NCBI GenBank assembly: GCA_903899145.1
Contig: CAIUHY010000080.1
Coordinates: 1 to 6,911, forward strand
Reading direction: 5' to 3'
DNA from: an uncultured Actinomycetes bacterium
GTDB taxonomy: Bacteria; Actinomycetota; Actinomycetes; Nanopelagicales; Nanopelagicaceae
Length of the DNA: 6,911 bases
A program made the position numbers and the translations under genes. This document shows positions 6,857 through 6,911 of the stretch, piece after piece. Position 1 is the stretch's first letter. Each line of letters starts with the position of its first letter. The notes below the pieces were generated by a model. That model did not search any database. It worked only from the letters and a program-made list of their open reading frames with translations, and was not told the origin of the DNA.

Positions 6857-6911
6857 CTACTTCGCTGAAGACGTTGATCTAGGTAGTTGCGCAATTCCTT
6901 CAGCAACTGGC
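6857..6911 (-). CDS. C-terminal fragment of an unidentified gene, possibly DUF3000
   Basis: On the minus strand one frame is open from the window edge to a TAG at 6859-6857 and reads PVAEGIAQLPRSTSSAK, 17 residues. It ends nine bases before the rnd ATG, the spacing expected of an operon partner. In actinobacteria the gene directly upstream of rnd is often a DUF3000 protein that ends in a short Pro- and Leu-containing tail, so this is the likeliest identity; that rests on remembered gene order and not on a diagnostic motif. A second frame is also open here but runs on into rnd out of frame and stops, so the frame choice is not certain. Confidence 0.4.
   Translation of the reverse strand, partial: PVAEGIAQLPRSTSSAK

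Overview
The window is a compact, low-to-moderate-GC stretch of bacterial chromosome with ordinary housekeeping content. It most likely comes from an actinobacterium. The evidence is the gene neighbourhood (a TrmA-like RNA methyltransferase, then aconitase, then dxs on one strand, facing RNase D on the other), the actinobacterial style of the RNase D with its long C-terminal half, and start codons without Shine-Dalgarno sequences but with a TANNNT -10 element exactly where a leaderless transcript needs it. The AT-leaning composition, very short intergenic gaps and this gene set fit the streamlined freshwater lineage Nanopelagicales (acI; Planktophila/Nanopelagicus-like). That placement is inference, not something the sequence proves.

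Layout. Plus strand: the last 33 codons of a TrmA/RumA-type RNA methyltransferase (1-102); seven bases later a full-length [4Fe-4S] aconitase (acnA, 110-2770); a 64-bp gap carrying a candidate leaderless promoter; and 1-deoxy-D-xylulose-5-phosphate synthase (dxs, 2835-4760). Minus strand, facing them: an FTR1/EfeU-type ferric or ferrous iron permease (4663-5514), whose 3' end overlaps dxs tail-to-tail by 98 bp; a 64-bp gap with a perfect 16-bp inverted repeat; ribonuclease D (rnd, 5579-6847); and the last codons of a further upstream gene, possibly DUF3000 (6857-6911).

How the genes relate. Aconitase feeds the TCA cycle and needs an Fe-S cluster. Dxs opens the MEP isoprenoid pathway, whose late enzymes IspG and IspH are also Fe-S proteins. 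The iron permease could supply that demand, but nothing in the sequence shows co-regulation. RNase D is a 3'-5' exoribonuclease for stable-RNA maturation and is functionally separate.

I found no mobile element, CRISPR array, tRNA, rRNA or defence cassette, and nothing that amounts to a new multi-gene system. The features most worth a second look are regulatory: the palindrome lying over the -35 region of the permease promoter, the matched leaderless promoter geometry of dxs and the permease, and the 98-bp convergent coding overlap with no room for a conventional terminator.
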